Assembly (NCBI GenBank): GCA_019095985.1
Contig: CM032660.1
Span: 32,841,066-32,905,065, forward strand
Reading direction: 5' to 3'
From: Streblospio benedicti
Taxonomy: Eukaryota > Annelida > Polychaeta > Spionida > Spionidae
Length of the DNA: 64,000 nucleotides
The notes beneath the pieces were generated by a model. The model had not been told where the DNA came from. It saw only the letters and a program-made list of their open reading frames with translations, and ran no database searches. How positions within the stretch are numbered: position 1 is the stretch's first letter; each line of letters opens with the position of its first letter. The translations under genes were made by a program, and so were the position numbers. Below are positions 10,796 through 24,800 of the stretch, in pieces.

Positions 10796-12540
10796 TATTT
10801 CCTTTTTATTTTATAATGTCACTGATTGTTTAGTATTTTAAAGATTTTTGAGGTTTCAAATTTTATTGTTTTATGTATTTTCTGGTACATGTAGTTGTAT
10901 ACTTTTTTTTATAAATTGCTAGCTTAATATGATTTTATGAGCTTGCAGAAGTTATTTTTTTTTCTTTGCATTTGTTAAATGTCTACAGTTATAAATCTAT
11001 AAAATTTTATTGTGCATCAAAATAAAATTTCGAGTACGCATATGAAGATTAGTTTGGGAAACCCTCAGTGTGCAAATTTAGAAACAACTTACACAAAATA
11101 AATATGTAATGCACTTAATGCTATTTTTATTTTTCATGCTATGTTGATTGCAACATTCTTATATCTTTTCATATATAAACTCATATCCTAGATTATAAAT
11201 TTATTCAATTCATTAATGATACTGCAGTATTTAAAAGTATAGAATGAACATTTCAGTAATGTAAATAAACATTTTAATGTATTTTGAAAAATATTAACAA
11301 ATTAGTATATCAACTTTAAAAAACGTCGCTTATTACTAATAAAAACTTCACACATGCTTATAATATGAAAGTCACATAACAATATAATATTTACATTTGA
11401 TTAATAACCAATATGAATAAATGTTCTATTAAAAATGTGAACGCTGAACCACAAAGGGGAAAATGTGAAACTTTAAAAAAATCCATATTCAAAATTTGAA
11501 AGGCAAGAAAAAAACTAAATATACATATATACCACTACACTTGTGCTCAAGAGGAATTCTATAGCAATAAGCTAATAATCAAGGACATATGAACTCTGAG
11601 CAAAGATTTTCTTTATCCTATAAATTAGATTTGAGTAATAAGACTGAAAATAGTCATCCATTAGAATTCTTTCTTTATCAGTTATGTCTGATATGAAGTG
11701 TAGCCAATTTTTTTTTTTTTTTATAGTAACCAGACCCTTAATATTAAACATCAATACAGATAACAAGTTAACTATGAGAACATGAATAAACACCTAATAA
11801 ATCTGAGAGAAAAAAGAAAAACAAATTAGGTTTCATATAAACAACATTCCGTTGGGCTAATCAATCATTTAAATAGCAGGCTAACATAACAAGAAACATT
11901 AAATACATTAAATGTGTAAAATACCATATTAGCTAGTTAAAGAGATGTCTGTATGTTACATGAATAATTTGATCAATTTATACTTTTTTATACTCCTATG
12001 ATGCACACTAAAACAACCACAATGATTTAATTACAAACACTTGAACTCCAGATGCATTTCTTCCATGACATCTCTTGTTTTTTTGACAGCTAACAAATTG
12101 CACACACTGACCCCCTCCATCAACTTGGAGGTGGGAGAATCCTGGAGTTCTTCATTTAATTAGCAAGCAGATCCAAATATTCATTGATATGAATGGTCAT
12201 GGTATTTGAGAACAAGCTACTAGTAAGAAGGTGGAAAGTATCTTCTAGTTAACATGAATCATGTCGTGCAACTTTATAACACATTGAAAGTTACACATTT
12301 AAAATCAAGACAAAAGAAAAATTATTGCAAAATACGTGTTAGTCTGAAAGCACCCTGATGGCCACTGTCTTCGTGAGTAGCAGATACATGTACTCAACAT
12401 GTTAAACTGTTAATGTGAAGTTGGATTAATGGAAGAATCTATTTCAAGTACAAGCACCCTCAGAGAGTGTGTAAAACATGAAATCATAGCACCAAGACAC
12501 ATGTTATGAACTTTTAAATTTGACAAATTGTACATTTCTC

Positions 12541-13347
12541 TCACTTTTCATGTCCAGCTGCAAGTTCTTTTCTAACACTTTCCTCAAACTTTGACAATGG
12601 AGGCACATGATAGTTTGATGCATAAGACCTCACTTTAAAACACATAAATCCCTGGCACACAATCATGGAATAGAAACAATCAATGCACAGAGGGAATAAT
12701 ATAAAAAAGAAAAATTTTACTCATGGATCAATGAGTCGGTACAATAATGACTGTTGTACTAACACTTTTTTTCAACCTCAAACATAACCATTTTGACTTT
12801 TATGACCTTGTGTTCAAATTGATTAACACAGACAACTTTTAAGTGTTGCTCACAAGGCCTACATTTATACATTGAAAAATTAAACATAAAACAAAAACCA
12901 TTATTGTGGATATTTTACAATAGGGACGTCAGTTCCACTCCTGCTGAATCAACAAACGACAATGCTTGTGGCAAGTTGACAATAGGCAAATTGCCATTTA
13001 GCTGCTGTTTAAGTAAATCCCTCATGAGTGTGAAACACCTCCCCCCTTTAATTTAGAGTTTTCCACCTCCAATTGCAATAATTGTAGCTTAGCTGAGCTC
13101 TGCTACGGCGTTTCTTTTGTTTTTTTGGTTCACTTTCACAATTGCAGCAGAAACACTTGGTAATATCTTCACTGCCTCTTTGTGGTAACAAATCTTCATT
13201 ATCACTTAGTTCTTGTAGAAGTATGTGTTCTTCGGGTGGCGTGGATGGTGCAGATGGATTGGAACATGATGCTTGTTCAAGGGTCGGTGGTGCAGATGAC
13301 GTCGAACATGATGGTCCAGGTGTGGGTGTCGATTTGAAGTGGAACAT
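12541..13347 (-). pseudogene. Minus-strand coding fragments of an unrecognised protein
   Basis: Three protein-like stretches lie in order on the minus strand. 13347-13048 reads 99 residues: Ser/Pro-rich, then acidic (LSDNEDLLPQRGSEDITK), a CFCCNC cluster and a basic PKKQKKRRSR. 13040-12918 reads MRDLLKQQLNGNLPIVNLPQ in another frame. 12632-12541 reads SNYHVPPLSKFEESVRKELA and ends in TGA after a possible AG acceptor. They may be exons of one small gene or parts of a transposon accessory protein. No family was recognised, and no start or promoter could be assigned. Confidence 0.3.
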
Positions 13348-14119
13348 GACTTGCTCCAGGTGTCATCTTCCTTTTCAGTGAACTAAAAGTACAGATTTTA
13401 ATAATTAATGTAATGAATGATTAGAGTAATTGACTGGTACACATGTATACAAATTATAAAAACTGCTATCATTCGAAATGGCATTGCGTGGAAACTATTT
13501 GATAAAATGGTAAAATGATCTTACGTCAACGTGAGATTAGCTATTTATAAAAATAAAACAAAATACAGATTTTGTATCACACATGCATGAATTAAGGATT
13601 CAATCACTGAAAATATGTTTTAAAATCCATTATTGATATTACCAGACAAATCAGCTGTAATCGCTAAAATTTGCACTGCCAATACCAACGTCACTTAGAT
13701 TTATTTTTCTTTGTTTTTATTTTTCTTCACAGATATAGTTTTTGTACTTCAAGCTGTAATCCTGTTAGTTGTTGGACATTTTGTTGAGTGTGAAGTTCTA
13801 TCACATGTGCATGAATTGTCATGAATTGTCATGCTGGGTTTGAAGGAAAGAGAAGTTGTATTTATTCTATTTATTGACTGTCTTGTTACATCTAAAAATC
13901 CATAGGTATTGAAAAACGAAATTTAAAATAATTAATTGCTGTTGATATATGATTTACGCAAGTGCAAAAACAGGGTGCGAAAAGAGAAATCAGCGTACGA
14001 GAATACGAATTTTTCACTTTTGCAGCGTAAATTATTGTTTTCGCATTTTTTTGAGTTTTTGCATATAATCAACATATATTTTCGCACCTCATGTACCAGA
14101 ATACGGCCCCTGCATATAT

Positions 14120-14500
14120 CTCTAAAAGATAAACTTGAACAATTGCATCAAAGGACATCCTCGTGTATTGACTCCTCGTGTATCTTGGGAGAGTTTGATT
14201 GCTCTGTGCGTCTTCATGATGGCTTTCTACCATCCCATCTAAATGGACCAAAATCCACCTACTGTTGTTTGTGTATTGTGTTAGTTAAGGCTCAAACAAT
14301 GCTGATGTCATTAAAATGTTTGTCTTGTAATGTTACTAAGAAAGCTACAATTGTTATGCTCTTTGTTTTTCTTGAGCGGTGTAAATTATCAATTTTCCTT
14401 ATCTATATCATTGTTAGATTTGTCTTCTGTATTAAAAGTTTTTGTCATTATATCTGAAGAGGGTGCTTAAGCACCGAAAGCATTTTTATAACTTCCTATT
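14120..14500 (+). repeat. Dispersed repeat with a CTGAAGA-hairpin-GAAA end
   Basis: Similar to 2900-3232, and longer by a 3' end that reads TCTGAAGAGGGTGCTTAAGC then ACCGAAAGC. The same signature (TCTGAAGACGGTGCTTGAGC) occurs alone at about 58715. The 14-bp palindrome GGTGCTTAAGCACC would form a hairpin in RNA. Retroelement 3' end suspected; family not identified. Confidence 0.5.
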
Positions 14501-14649
14501 ATTCATACAGCAGTGACCAGAAGACAATACTAATCATGAAAAGATCTACATGTTGCCGCTCAACTCATTAACCTAACAAATATTTATATCATTGGCGATG
14601 AAAGTAGACAAACTGACGATTGGGTGTAAAGAACTTCACTGTATGCTGC

Positions 14650-14784
14650 TGCCCTTACAAGTATTGCAAAAGATTGCAATACTTGAAAAAGTGCAATACT
14701 TAATTGCAAAATATTGCAATACTTTAGTGAAGTATTGCAAAAGTATTTAAATACTTTTTCAAGTATTCTGCCCATCTCCCTGAT
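14650..14784. mobile_element. Short MITE-like repeat rich in GCAATACTT
   Basis: Repeated GCAATACTT / AAGTATTGC words in both orientations make a ~130-bp low-complexity foldback ending in CTGCCCATCTCCCTG. A similar block starting CAGTGATGGGCACAATACT precedes the MITEs at 1209 and 8822. The CAG...GATGGGCA end type is common among hAT-derived MITEs. No clear left end here. Confidence 0.4.
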
Positions 14785-14845
14785 ATCAATCAAATTTACT
14801 ATTTTTGATAACAAAAGCAATCTTTGGTTATGGTATATCGAGGGA

Positions 14846-15268
14846 ACTTCACCAAGGGCAATCGATTTGTATTCAATGCCAATAAAAAAATGGAACACGC
14901 CTTGTGATAAATACTTATTTATGAGAAGTGAGGCTGAACTACGTTTTGCCTCTGTGCTATTATGCTGTAAAGGTTATTTATATAGCCGGTGCATTATACA
15001 AATGTACTACCACACAGATGCATAGCGCGTTGATTTACATTGACACCAACCACCTTAATGTCCATGAGTTTGACTCTGAGTTTGACTTAAGTGGATTGTG
15101 ATTGCAAGTCTTGTAATCCAGTGTACAGGATGTCGTGTGATAAAGTGAAAGCAAAGTGTCACAGTACTTTCTTGGAATACAGAGTTGCGCAAACTCGCAG
15201 AAAGGACAGTAAACTACTAGGATGTGGAATTTGGGTGATAAAAAAATACTGATCTTTCTAGCATTTTT
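14846..15268. repeat. ~420-bp direct repeat, left copy
   Basis: Almost identical to 16704-17124, beginning TTCACCAAGGGCAATCG and ending CTTTCTAGCATTTT in both. The two copies flank 15269-16703. No TG...CA ends or polypurine tract were seen, so I do not call them LTRs. A local duplication or a join of two haplotypes is possible. Confidence 0.75.
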
Positions 15269-15638
15269 TCTGCCGTCACAGAAGACTCCAAAGGTGCGGT
15301 CACCAGGCCTCAAAGCCCCGGCCCGAAATCGAATGGCTGTGATGGCCGCATCAACAGCAGGGGGCTCAATAATGAAGCGATTAGCTCCCTGCCCGTTCTC
15401 CATAGCCCAGCTGGAAATATAAAAAAAAGATCACCATTACCACAACATCACACAAGGTCAATTCACCGTCCCTCAACAATGGAAAATCACAGAACAAAAA
15501 AGAAACAAAGTGTCCAACAACTTACGTCACGCTGGCCGCTGAGAAGCGCCTGAATAGACGCACAAACTCCCCTTGCAGCTCCGCCAGATCGTCCAAGCTG
15601 ACGTCTCCAAATCTACCGATAACTGTAAACTTGTTCAT
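15035..15638 (-). CDS. Unrecognised two-exon protein of 162 residues (minus strand)
   Basis: Exon 1 is 15638-15526 (ATG in AAG-ATG context, starting MNKFTVIGRFGDVSLDDLAE). The donor is GAC|GTAAGT and the 115-bp intron ends in a T-rich tract and TTTCCAG. Exon 2 is 15410-15035. The joined frame is open (GTG AC|C TGG GCT ATG) and runs through MENGQGANRFIIEPPAVDAA and FGVFCDGRK into the 420-bp repeat, where the last ~75 residues lie. The part outside the repeat is GC-rich, unlike its surroundings. The fine splice signals argue for a real transcript, but the C-terminus inside a repeat suggests a gene fragment cut off by a rearrangement. No family was recognised. Confidence 0.4.
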
Positions 15639-15739
15639 CTTGAAGCTTACAACGATTCTACTGCACAATTTAATAATTTAAAATATACTTCAACACAAAT
15701 ACGTCCGTATTGTATGAAATCCGATGAAGGAGTGACGTC

Positions 15740-16706
15740 CCATCTTCATCTCGTCACGCGCCACGCGACTAAATTAACGAGATACCACCCCATCAACCTC
15801 AGCAACCCACGCATGGCCGCTGCGCTTGGCATCCGCTCCCTGCGGACCTGCCCTACAATCCCCGCCGCCATCCCGGCCCACGACCATGAGCGACCTCCAC
15901 TTGACGCCAACCCACCGCTGACCTGGACTCCCCGCCGCGCACACGTGCCCACGCCCGCGACATGCAGGATCGACGCCTAATCAGACTCCCCGCGGCGCCC
16001 ACACGCGCCACTGGACGCCAATCTCACGATGTTTATCATACCATATTGTACAAATCAAGCATAGTTCACCTATATCTTATCTTACAATTCATTACCTTAA
16101 ATTGGCACAGTATGTGCACACTTTACAATCTGTACATTATGTTAGTCATTAGTCAAGTAATCGCGTGTTAGTTATACCTAGATTTGCAACACTATATGTT
16201 TTATTTCTTTAGCTTAGGTTATTTATCAGTAGTTCTACCTGATAGAGGTTAAATGTCAAATACACTGTATCTCAAACTATATTCAAGTATACCTAACTAG
16301 ATTTATTTGTCATGTATAGCGTGCCGCTTATATGTTTATCAGGGTAATCACGCCCTCCTTATATATATAGTTATCTTACAATCAATTTCATGTGTGCTGT
16401 GCATTATATATCATTACGTATCAAAATCCCATGTTAACCAAGTATACCTCACTGTTAGATGTAGCTGCGTGCCTTATTGTAACTTATTATTATTAGTATT
16501 GCTATTATTATTATTATTGATTGTAACCAATATATCTACATTCTCCGTATATATCTAACAATTGCTTTTATGTATGCTGTACATTATATGCTATCTATGT
16601 ATCAAAGCTATATCATCCAGTCTAGCCAATGCTATATAAGCTGGGACGCTGCGCTGTCAGCTGAGTTGATGAATAAATACGAAACCTCTCAAGCTGACTT
16701 ATTTCA
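15740..16706 (+). mobile_element. LTR-retroelement fossil fragment (tentative)
   Basis: 16029-16706 begins TGTTTATCATACC and ends GCTGACTTATTTCA. Near its 3' end are a TATATAAG box and an AATAAATA signal, a layout like a retroelement LTR. The GC- and Pro-rich open stretch just before it (about 15740-15980) could be the end of an internal region. No second LTR, primer site or target duplication was found, so this would be a partial, old copy. A host-derived GC island is the alternative. Confidence 0.3.
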
Positions 16707-17124
16707 CCAAGGGCAATCGATTTGTATTCAATGCCAATAAAAAAAATGGAACACGCCTTGTGTATAAATACTTATTTATGAGAAGTGAGGCTGAACTACG
16801 TTTTGCCTCTGTGCTATTATGCTGTAAAGGTTATTTATATAGCCGGTGCATTATACAAATGTACTACCACACAGATGCATAGCGCGTTGATTTACATTGA
16901 CACCAAACACCTTAATGTCCATGAGTTTGACTCTGAGTTTGACTTAAGTGGATTGTGATTCCAAGTGCCTTGTTAGCCAGTGTACAGGATGTCGTGTGAT
17001 AAAGTGAAAGCAAAGTGTCACAGTACTTTCTTGGAATACAGAGTTGCGCAAACTCGCAGAAAGGACAGTAAACTACTAGGATGTGGAATTTGGGTGATAA
17101 AAATACTGATCTTTCTAGCATTTT
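16704..17124. repeat. ~420-bp direct repeat, right copy
   Basis: Right partner of 14846-15268, with only a few single-base and small-indel differences. After CTAGCATTTT it continues into unrelated sequence (GTGGGTGAGC). Confidence 0.75.
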
Positions 17125-18852
17125 GTGGGTGAGCATTATCATACTAGTATCATTGTGTGATGGGTTACAGAGCTTGAAGTGATGGATATTGATATATGAT
17201 GAAATATATCATTAGTAATAGGTCTGGTAAATTTGTAACTTTCTACACATATTTCACCATTATTTACAAACACAATACTGATGCACCAGTATAACCAGTA
17301 TAGGTGTAAACATGGCAAAATCTGCATTATATTTAACTTAAGTCATTAGGAACAAAATGAAATGATTTTCCTTCAATATTAACACTAGTCAGTCGCAATT
17401 AACTAAAATAGAATTTATAAGTCGCATACTTGCTGATGACGTGATTTTGTAACCGAGTTCTAATTTCCCGGGGTTTTTGAATGGACAAACAGGTACTTTC
17501 TAAAGCACGTGGTAACACATGTTACAGCTACATTGCATTTGTCAGAATGTTCATGCTATTTCAAGTGTCTTGCTGTCTTATACTCTAAACCTGAATTTTT
17601 TTTACATGGTCATTGAGATTCACCGACATCTGCTTTAAGTCATGGTCATTGAATGATTCAAAACGCAAAAATTATCTGCAACAAAGTATTACAACATAGA
17701 CAAACCAGCGGTAATAGCTGAAACGTACTATCCCCTGTGATAGATCGTAATTGGCTTGATAAGAAACGAATTCTACAGAATGACATAGCATTCTGGACAT
17801 TATCACAATTGTTGTGAGGGAGTAGTATTCACTTATGCTTTTTATGTGTTATGCACATAACAGTACTTTTGCACTTATCATTGTACTACGCTTTTAATAC
17901 CTGACATACATTTTCCCCAACATATTCATATGTACGCTACCCAGTTGTCCTTGCTGTACTGTACTTGTGTATCACTGGCACTGTGCCATTAACACACGGT
18001 GGCATACGCTTCAGCTACATTCGCTTACTTGTGAGATGGCAAAACATTCAGCCTGTTGCACAGTGCCTACATGTAATTATTCTTTTCACCAAGCAGTTTT
18101 CAAAATATATGTCAGTGCTGATGTCTAATCTTGAAATAGCCAATGAACTGTGATATTACACTTAACTAATTCAAAACTAGACTATTACCATGGCAGGCTT
18201 CAATAGAACAATATTTACTAATCAATTAATTTAAATAGTGTCACTGGTCCTAAAAATTAATATTGTGCGATCTTCATTGATTATTTTAATCTTTTGATTA
18301 GGTACTACATGTATATTTTGAAATTGATAATCTTGCCCTATATAATGTCCTTGTATTTCATTTCTTTTGGCGTTTCAATTTTGAAAAGGAGCCTTTAAGG
18401 TCTCGAAAACGTCTAATTAATAGTAAAAATTTGTTTTAACAATAATACAGCTGGAAAATAATCAATACAAACATGGCTATACTGGATCACGAACTCACAC
18501 ATTCCCCTGTTCTATCTGAGCTCTCACATATTCCACCCTTTTTTTTACTTTTGATTCTCACATCTCATATTTTCAAGCCTTTCTCCTCACATCCCATGAA
18601 GTGAATATTGCATAATCCTCTTTTTCAGCTGTTTTGTCACACATACAAGTTGTAACCCGTAATTATGCTGTGTTGTCTTTGAATTTACCATTAATAGACC
18701 GTGTATTGCACTAAAACTGAAACTATCGCTTGTGAAACCATAAGTTGTTATTACGATGGCTGTAATCATTATCAAAAATAATCAATTTTAAAGCCAAATA
18801 AAATGTAGGTTCTTATTATATCTATGTGTGAAGGTATTTGTTCCTGATGAAG
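17125..18852. other. Intergenic or first-intron sequence before the P2X exons
   Basis: AT-rich, with no recognisable repeat or gene. I looked for the P2X first exon (cytoplasmic N-terminus plus TM1) on the plus strand here and found no convincing candidate. It may lie further upstream or be missing from the assembly. Confidence 0.5.
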
Positions 18853-21800
18853 AGGTACTATGAAGTGTCGGACAGAATCATATCATCCACATCCACCAAA
18901 GTAAAAGGAGTATCGTATACAACAGTGCCGTCACCAGTCAATGGGAAGCGAATACTGGACGGACCGGATTATACTATACCACCTCAGGTACTTGTTATTT
19001 TACACCCGCACTCGGGTGTACTATATCTAGAGCATTTCGAAAACTAGATCAAAAGTGCTCAGAGAGCACAGCGTCGCTAGAACAACGTTGACTCAAGAGT
19101 GTAAGATATTAATGAAATCTTGATTGAAAGTACGCAATTACAATGTACGTAATCAGCCACAAATAACCTGTGTGCCATTGTCTAATATTGGCTCCTTCAT
19201 GCTACATAGTAGCAAACAGCAAACCGCACCAAGTAGATTTTTTTTGCTGCTGAGTTAAAAAGTTATTTTTTCATGCTGGCAGAAGTGTTTTGAATACCAG
19301 TAAAAATGTCATAAATTGCCTTGTGGAAAAGCACAATTTAATTGGCAAAGTGCCCAAGATCGAATCACTTTCGGTGTTGCCTCATACCTCATAGTTGTGT
19401 AAAGCTTGAACGACATTGGTTCATCAATAAACCCTCTAGCTTGTCCAGAGACATACACACATATATACAGAATGAATGCGTGCTTCTTTAGAAAAATGCA
19501 AGTATGTGAGATATGATCAATTGATCGACAAGTGTGCGAATGACCTGGTGTAAAATGTAAATTGACGTGTAAAAACAAACGACTATAAACAATGTTATAA
19601 TATATTTACAAAAAATGCTGGATTTTAGTCATATATTTGATATATGAGGCATAGGTGGCGCATGCCAAATCAGACGTGGGGTTTTGCGAACACTCCAATC
19701 TCGTGGTCATTCCTACAATAAACCCTCTAGCTTGTCCATTGAAACACCACTAATGAATAGTGACATACAAACAAAGTGAACACAAGGCTTTCGCTTCACC
19801 TGCTAAAGCAACGCAAAAAAACACTGGATTAAAAAGACTAGGAAAAACGAACTACATCAACAAATTAACGCACATATATTTATTATTTGTAAATAGTGAT
19901 GAGCATGCGGACGAGCTACATGTACATGTACCGCCCTCCGTGTGCTTCTTTACAAAAATGCAAGTATGTGAGATATGATCAATTGATCGACAAGTGTGCC
20001 AAACTAACAATATATAGTAAACGATATGTTATGCTTGTTTCAGGAAAATGGCGCTTTCTTCATCATGACCAACGCTTTGATCACCAGGAGACAGACCCCA
20101 GGAAACTGTGGTGCGGTAGGTAACACACACAAACTGACTATTTTAAAGCTGGGAATGCTCAGCCTCTGTCGCAGCCATACCATTCTCAAAATCTCTCCTT
20201 TGATAGAGACTACCATCTTTTATGTCACTAGGGAGTATGAAAACACCACCTAGGAGGGGTCTGACAAGCACATATTTCTTGTTGTTGTTTTTTGTTAAGT
20301 ATCTGTTTGTTTTTGTGTGTGTGGTTTTTTTTGTTGGTTGGGGATTGAAATTGTGAGGTGGGCCATATAACTAATGTAGCTCCATTTTTTGCTCCCTAGG
20401 GAGTCGATAACGAACAGGGGTGTGCTATATAACGGGTCTCCTGTAAATGATCATAAGCAGATCCAGGGGGCGCAGGGCTGCGCCTCCCCCCCCCCCTTTT
20501 CCCACCAAAATACTTCATTTTCGCAGGGTTTTTGATGAAATCCTTAAGTGTCCCCCCCCCCCTTTTTCCTTAAGTGCCCCTCCCCCCTTTTCCATAAACC
20601 TGGATCCGCCTATGATGATGACAGGTTTGCGGAGCAGCCGATAATCCAACCTTACAGCTCAAAGTCCAACATTTGCATTGCTGTAGGATCCCAACCGGCC
20701 CATGTCGCTGTGCAGTAAAGACGCGGACTGCGTGAAGGGACTGACCATACATGACGGTACACACCTAATTCTTATAGGCCTGTAGGCATTTTATTTTTGT
20801 AATGCATTGTGTCAGTATTATATAAATTGTAGGGACTACTATTTATTATGGCTCGGTGGGTGGGTATGAAAAATGGAATTTTAATGAAAATTTCAGGCCA
20901 TCCCTAATGCTGCCAACTTTTCAGCAAAAGCATGTATATACATGTACATAATGTATCATCTGCTGTTTGTAAGATGTTTTCCATGAAATCCCTAATGTGC
21001 GCCCCCCTCCTCCCTTATTAAAAAAACTGTGTCTGCCAGTGCTGTGTATATGCTGTAAATAAGAGGTCTGTTTGCTGTAGGCATAGCAACGGGTCGGTGC
21101 GTCAAGTCGGTGATTGATACGCGGAAAAAGGTGTGCGAGATCACGGCGTGGTGCCCCGTGGAGAGCAGCGCAGCCAAGTACGTGTAACCATAGTAACCAC
21201 CAACACAATAGGCACAACCACAATAACCACTACCAATAAAAACCACCACATCCAATCAACACCGCTACTCTGTTCTATACAATTTAGTGAGAGTTGAGAT
21301 TTGGATTTTCAATTCATTGAGAATTGAGATTTGAACTTTCAGTTCATTGAGATCAATTGATTGAAATTTGAGAAAAGGGCTTTTGCATTGAGATTTGTAA
21401 CATTAATTTATTGAGATTTTTAGATCAAGGGGTGGTATATACCCCCCTCTATTCAGACCATCTCCATAATCAGATCATTCGCTGCCTTAGTGCAACAACG
21501 GTCTCAGTGACATATGGACCTCCTAGTGCAAGAATGGTCTAACTGAAAAAAAAAGTTTTCTGAAGCAAAAAGCTGAAAAGCTTATCTCATTTTATGTTTT
21601 TTTTTTCTGAGTCAAATATTTTACATTGTAGACTCAATGTTCACTCAATAATAACAGGACATCTAAAAATTACCATTTTAACCAGTATTTATGTACTAAA
21701 TGGCTAGACGCTGCCCTTTTCTTTTTTTTTCTCAAAGCCAAGTCTTCATATTTTTAAAAGAAACAAATGGTAGCCTCCATAAATAGACCTCTCTATTTAT

Positions 21801-24800
21801 ACCCCTTGAGACCTGCAGTACTCTGGATTGTATTTTTCTAACTGTTTAGGAATATATTTTTATGCTAATTCAGGGTTAATTACTAATTTCAGTTGATATA
21901 TATACACTTAACTTCTCTTTTAGACCTGAAAAGCCGCTGCTGGAAGATGCCTACAATTTCACCATTTTGATTAAGAGTCAAGTGCTGTTTCCTCATTTCA
22001 AAGCAAGAACGTAAGTATCGTTTGAGTTAGAAACGTGAATCTATGCGTCTAATGAGAAAGTACCTGCAATAACGTTTAGACAAACAACAACCAAGTCAAG
22101 TCGGATTTTAAAGTGTGCTATAAGATCACCATTGGACTATATTTATTTTACACATATTTAGTTGTTGAAAAAACTCATCTCTCATTAGCATGGCACTTCT
22201 TTTTCCACTGTTGTAATGTGCTACCTGTGGCGCTGTTTGGCTCCTCCGTTAGCTTCTACAATCAACCGTCAACTGGACCACTACACAAAATGTGTGTTGA
22301 TAGAAGTCTTTCAAATAACCTATCTAATAGTTGGTTCCTCTATCTATACAAAACGCTCAGTAAATCATATATCAAGTGCACAGAAGAAGAGCAAGTGCAT
22401 TTGTGACAGCCTCTAGCTCTAATAGATATAAGTCAGATCATTTAACGGCATTGGGATAGGCTAGCTGATAGGTCCGTATAGTCCATAGAACAGGGCAGTC
22501 TATTTTTAAAGATCAGGACAGTTGTGTCATCGGGACAGTTCTTTTTTTAAAAGTTCAAAGACAGGACAGTCTATTCAAAATCATGCCTCTGTTGACATTG
22601 TGAGCATGCTACTGTAACTTATGATAAAATACTTGGCCTAAAGTGTTCATTATTATACCCCAGGTCCAACACGCGAAGCAGCTCTCGCATTTCCCTGGAC
22701 TCGTGTCTGTACAACGCAAAGCACCGGGACTTCCAGCACTGCCCCGTGTTCCGGCTGGGAGACATCCTCAAGGACGCCAACCAGTCCTTCTCACAGATAG
22801 GCGCCACCGTACGTACTGCTCCAGAGGATCCAGGCTGCCATGTCACATCGAGGCTACATGCAGATGCCTAATTACCTGCTGTAAATGCGAATGTTCAGTC
22901 ACAAGAGCCCAATAATAGTGAATTGCAACTATAAACTACGGGAGTGGGGGTACGCTCCAGACATCCTTTCTTATATCCCCGCCCCCTCCACCCACCCCCC
23001 ACTGCCACAGCCAGACAAAGCCTAGGTCCGCTCCCTTGATTTTCATTAAATGATTATTAGATTATCAAACTTATTCCTTTCACGGAACCATGCTTTTAGC
23101 TGGCTTTACAGATAGTTTGCTGTTGTCTCAACAGGGTCATTAGTGCTACGGTTGCACAAAATGAGTTTCAGCCAGCACTGTTGACGCTGTTGAGACAAGC
23201 GCGAACCATCTGCAAAACCAGGCAAAATCATGTTCTTGTAAAAGGAATAAGTTTGATAATATCAAACTAGAAGCCACTAGTAGCTTCAAGGACAATATTA
23301 AACATTATTATCATAAGCCGATCCAGGCGGGGGCGCAGGGGGCATGCGCCCGTCCTTTCCCACCAATATACCTCATTTTCATAAGGATTTTTACCCATCC
23401 ACCATCGATCACGCCAAAGCCAATGAAATCCCTGAAGTGCAGCCCACCTGTTCTAAAAATCTGGATCTGCCATTGATTATAAATGAGAAGTGAGCACCTG
23501 TTTGTTTGTACAGGGCGGCTTCATTGTGGTGACTATAGCCTGGAACTGCTACGTCACGTCTATGAAGAACTGCGAGCCGAGCTACTCGTTCGAACGACTG
23601 GACGATGACGACGGCGACGCAAAATCTGTGGGGTGGAACTTCAGGTGCCGTACAAACTCTGAAAATAAACTCATTGGACTTTGGAAATTACCGTCAGGAT
23701 GGCATAACAGTGGCAGCAAAATTTTAACAGTGATGTTATGCTTACAGTGAAAACACTTATATCCAGATTTCTCACATCCGGATTTTCCAATTATGCGGAT
23801 CAATTTGGAAATTAACGCCTACAAGAGAGCATTTGAAGTCAAACTGCCAGGGGCGCTAATTACTTAACAAGGAGTGGCCCATATGTTAGTATCCATCATA
23901 TATGACGTTTTGTCTAATCTCTCAACAAAAATACATGCATTATATGTTTTAGATACGCCAATTACTTCAGTGAGGGTGGCAAAGATTACAGAGACCTCAC
24001 CAAAGCGTTTGGGATACGGTTTGTGGTGGAGGTGACAGGTCGAGCGTACGCCATCAACTACTACTCCATCTTTCGGATCTGCCTGGCCATTGGCAGTGTG
24101 GCCGGCCTCTTCAAAGTGGTCAGTTCACTGGTGCATGGATATGTTAAAGAATATGACTTAGAGATTCAGTTGTGCAAAATACTTTTAGTAGATTGTAGGT
24201 AGATTTTGGAATTTAACCTTTTCTTCATAGCGGGATATGTATTTTCCGTATTTGAGTACTTAATTGAACTGGTTCTCAATATGAATCAGTTTAATTAATT
24301 GATTTACATAATGTTTGGCAATGGACAATGTCTCAAAGAGTCCAACATATTGACTTCTATTGAAATATTTGAAAAGTAATTCACACTCAAAATGTTTGGC
24401 AAATCACACTCCTGATAGGTTCCATCACATTTCACGCACTTAAATACAGGCAGTTCACAATTGACACTCAAGATTTAAGGCAAATCCCCAATCACATTTT
24501 TGCTACATGGCCCCGTCATAGAATGTTCTCTGAATGAGCTCTTTCCTTTGTAGGCGGACTTTCTGTATGGCCGTGTCGCGAGTTTCTACCCCAACGTGGT
24601 AAGTAAAAGTCAGTCCATTGGTCAATGTTCATCAGCTCAGGTTATCATATGTAGATCCAGAGGGCGCACCACCCTCCCCTACCCTACCCTTTTCCCACCA
24701 AAATGCCTTATTTTCATAAGGTTTTTTGACATGTTCGCTATCACCATAAACCTTCAAGCAATGACTTGTACTCATGGGCCCCAGCATCAATGGAGGGTGT

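Larger units (their letters stand above)
9273..12540. other. AT-rich intergenic region
   Basis: No gene apart from a short coding fragment at 10109-10245 and a MITE at 10599-10795. 10800-12500 is strongly AT-rich, with no sustained reading frame and no repeat I can match elsewhere in the window. Confidence 0.6.

Noticed and set aside
13736-13830. Hydrophobic frame DIVFVLQAVILLVVGHFVEC as a possible P2X TM1 exon
   Set aside because: Lacks the flanking P2X signatures (TPK/R before TM1, GW and EKGY after it) and ends in a stop instead of a donor.
14846-17124. The 420-bp direct repeats as LTRs of one element
   Set aside because: No TG/CA ends, no primer or polypurine sites, and the enclosed DNA does not read as a retroelement polyprotein.
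20447-20764. Proline-rich frame and its antisense frame near the poly-C tracts
   Set aside because: Inside a MITE-like repeat and antisense to P2X exon 4.
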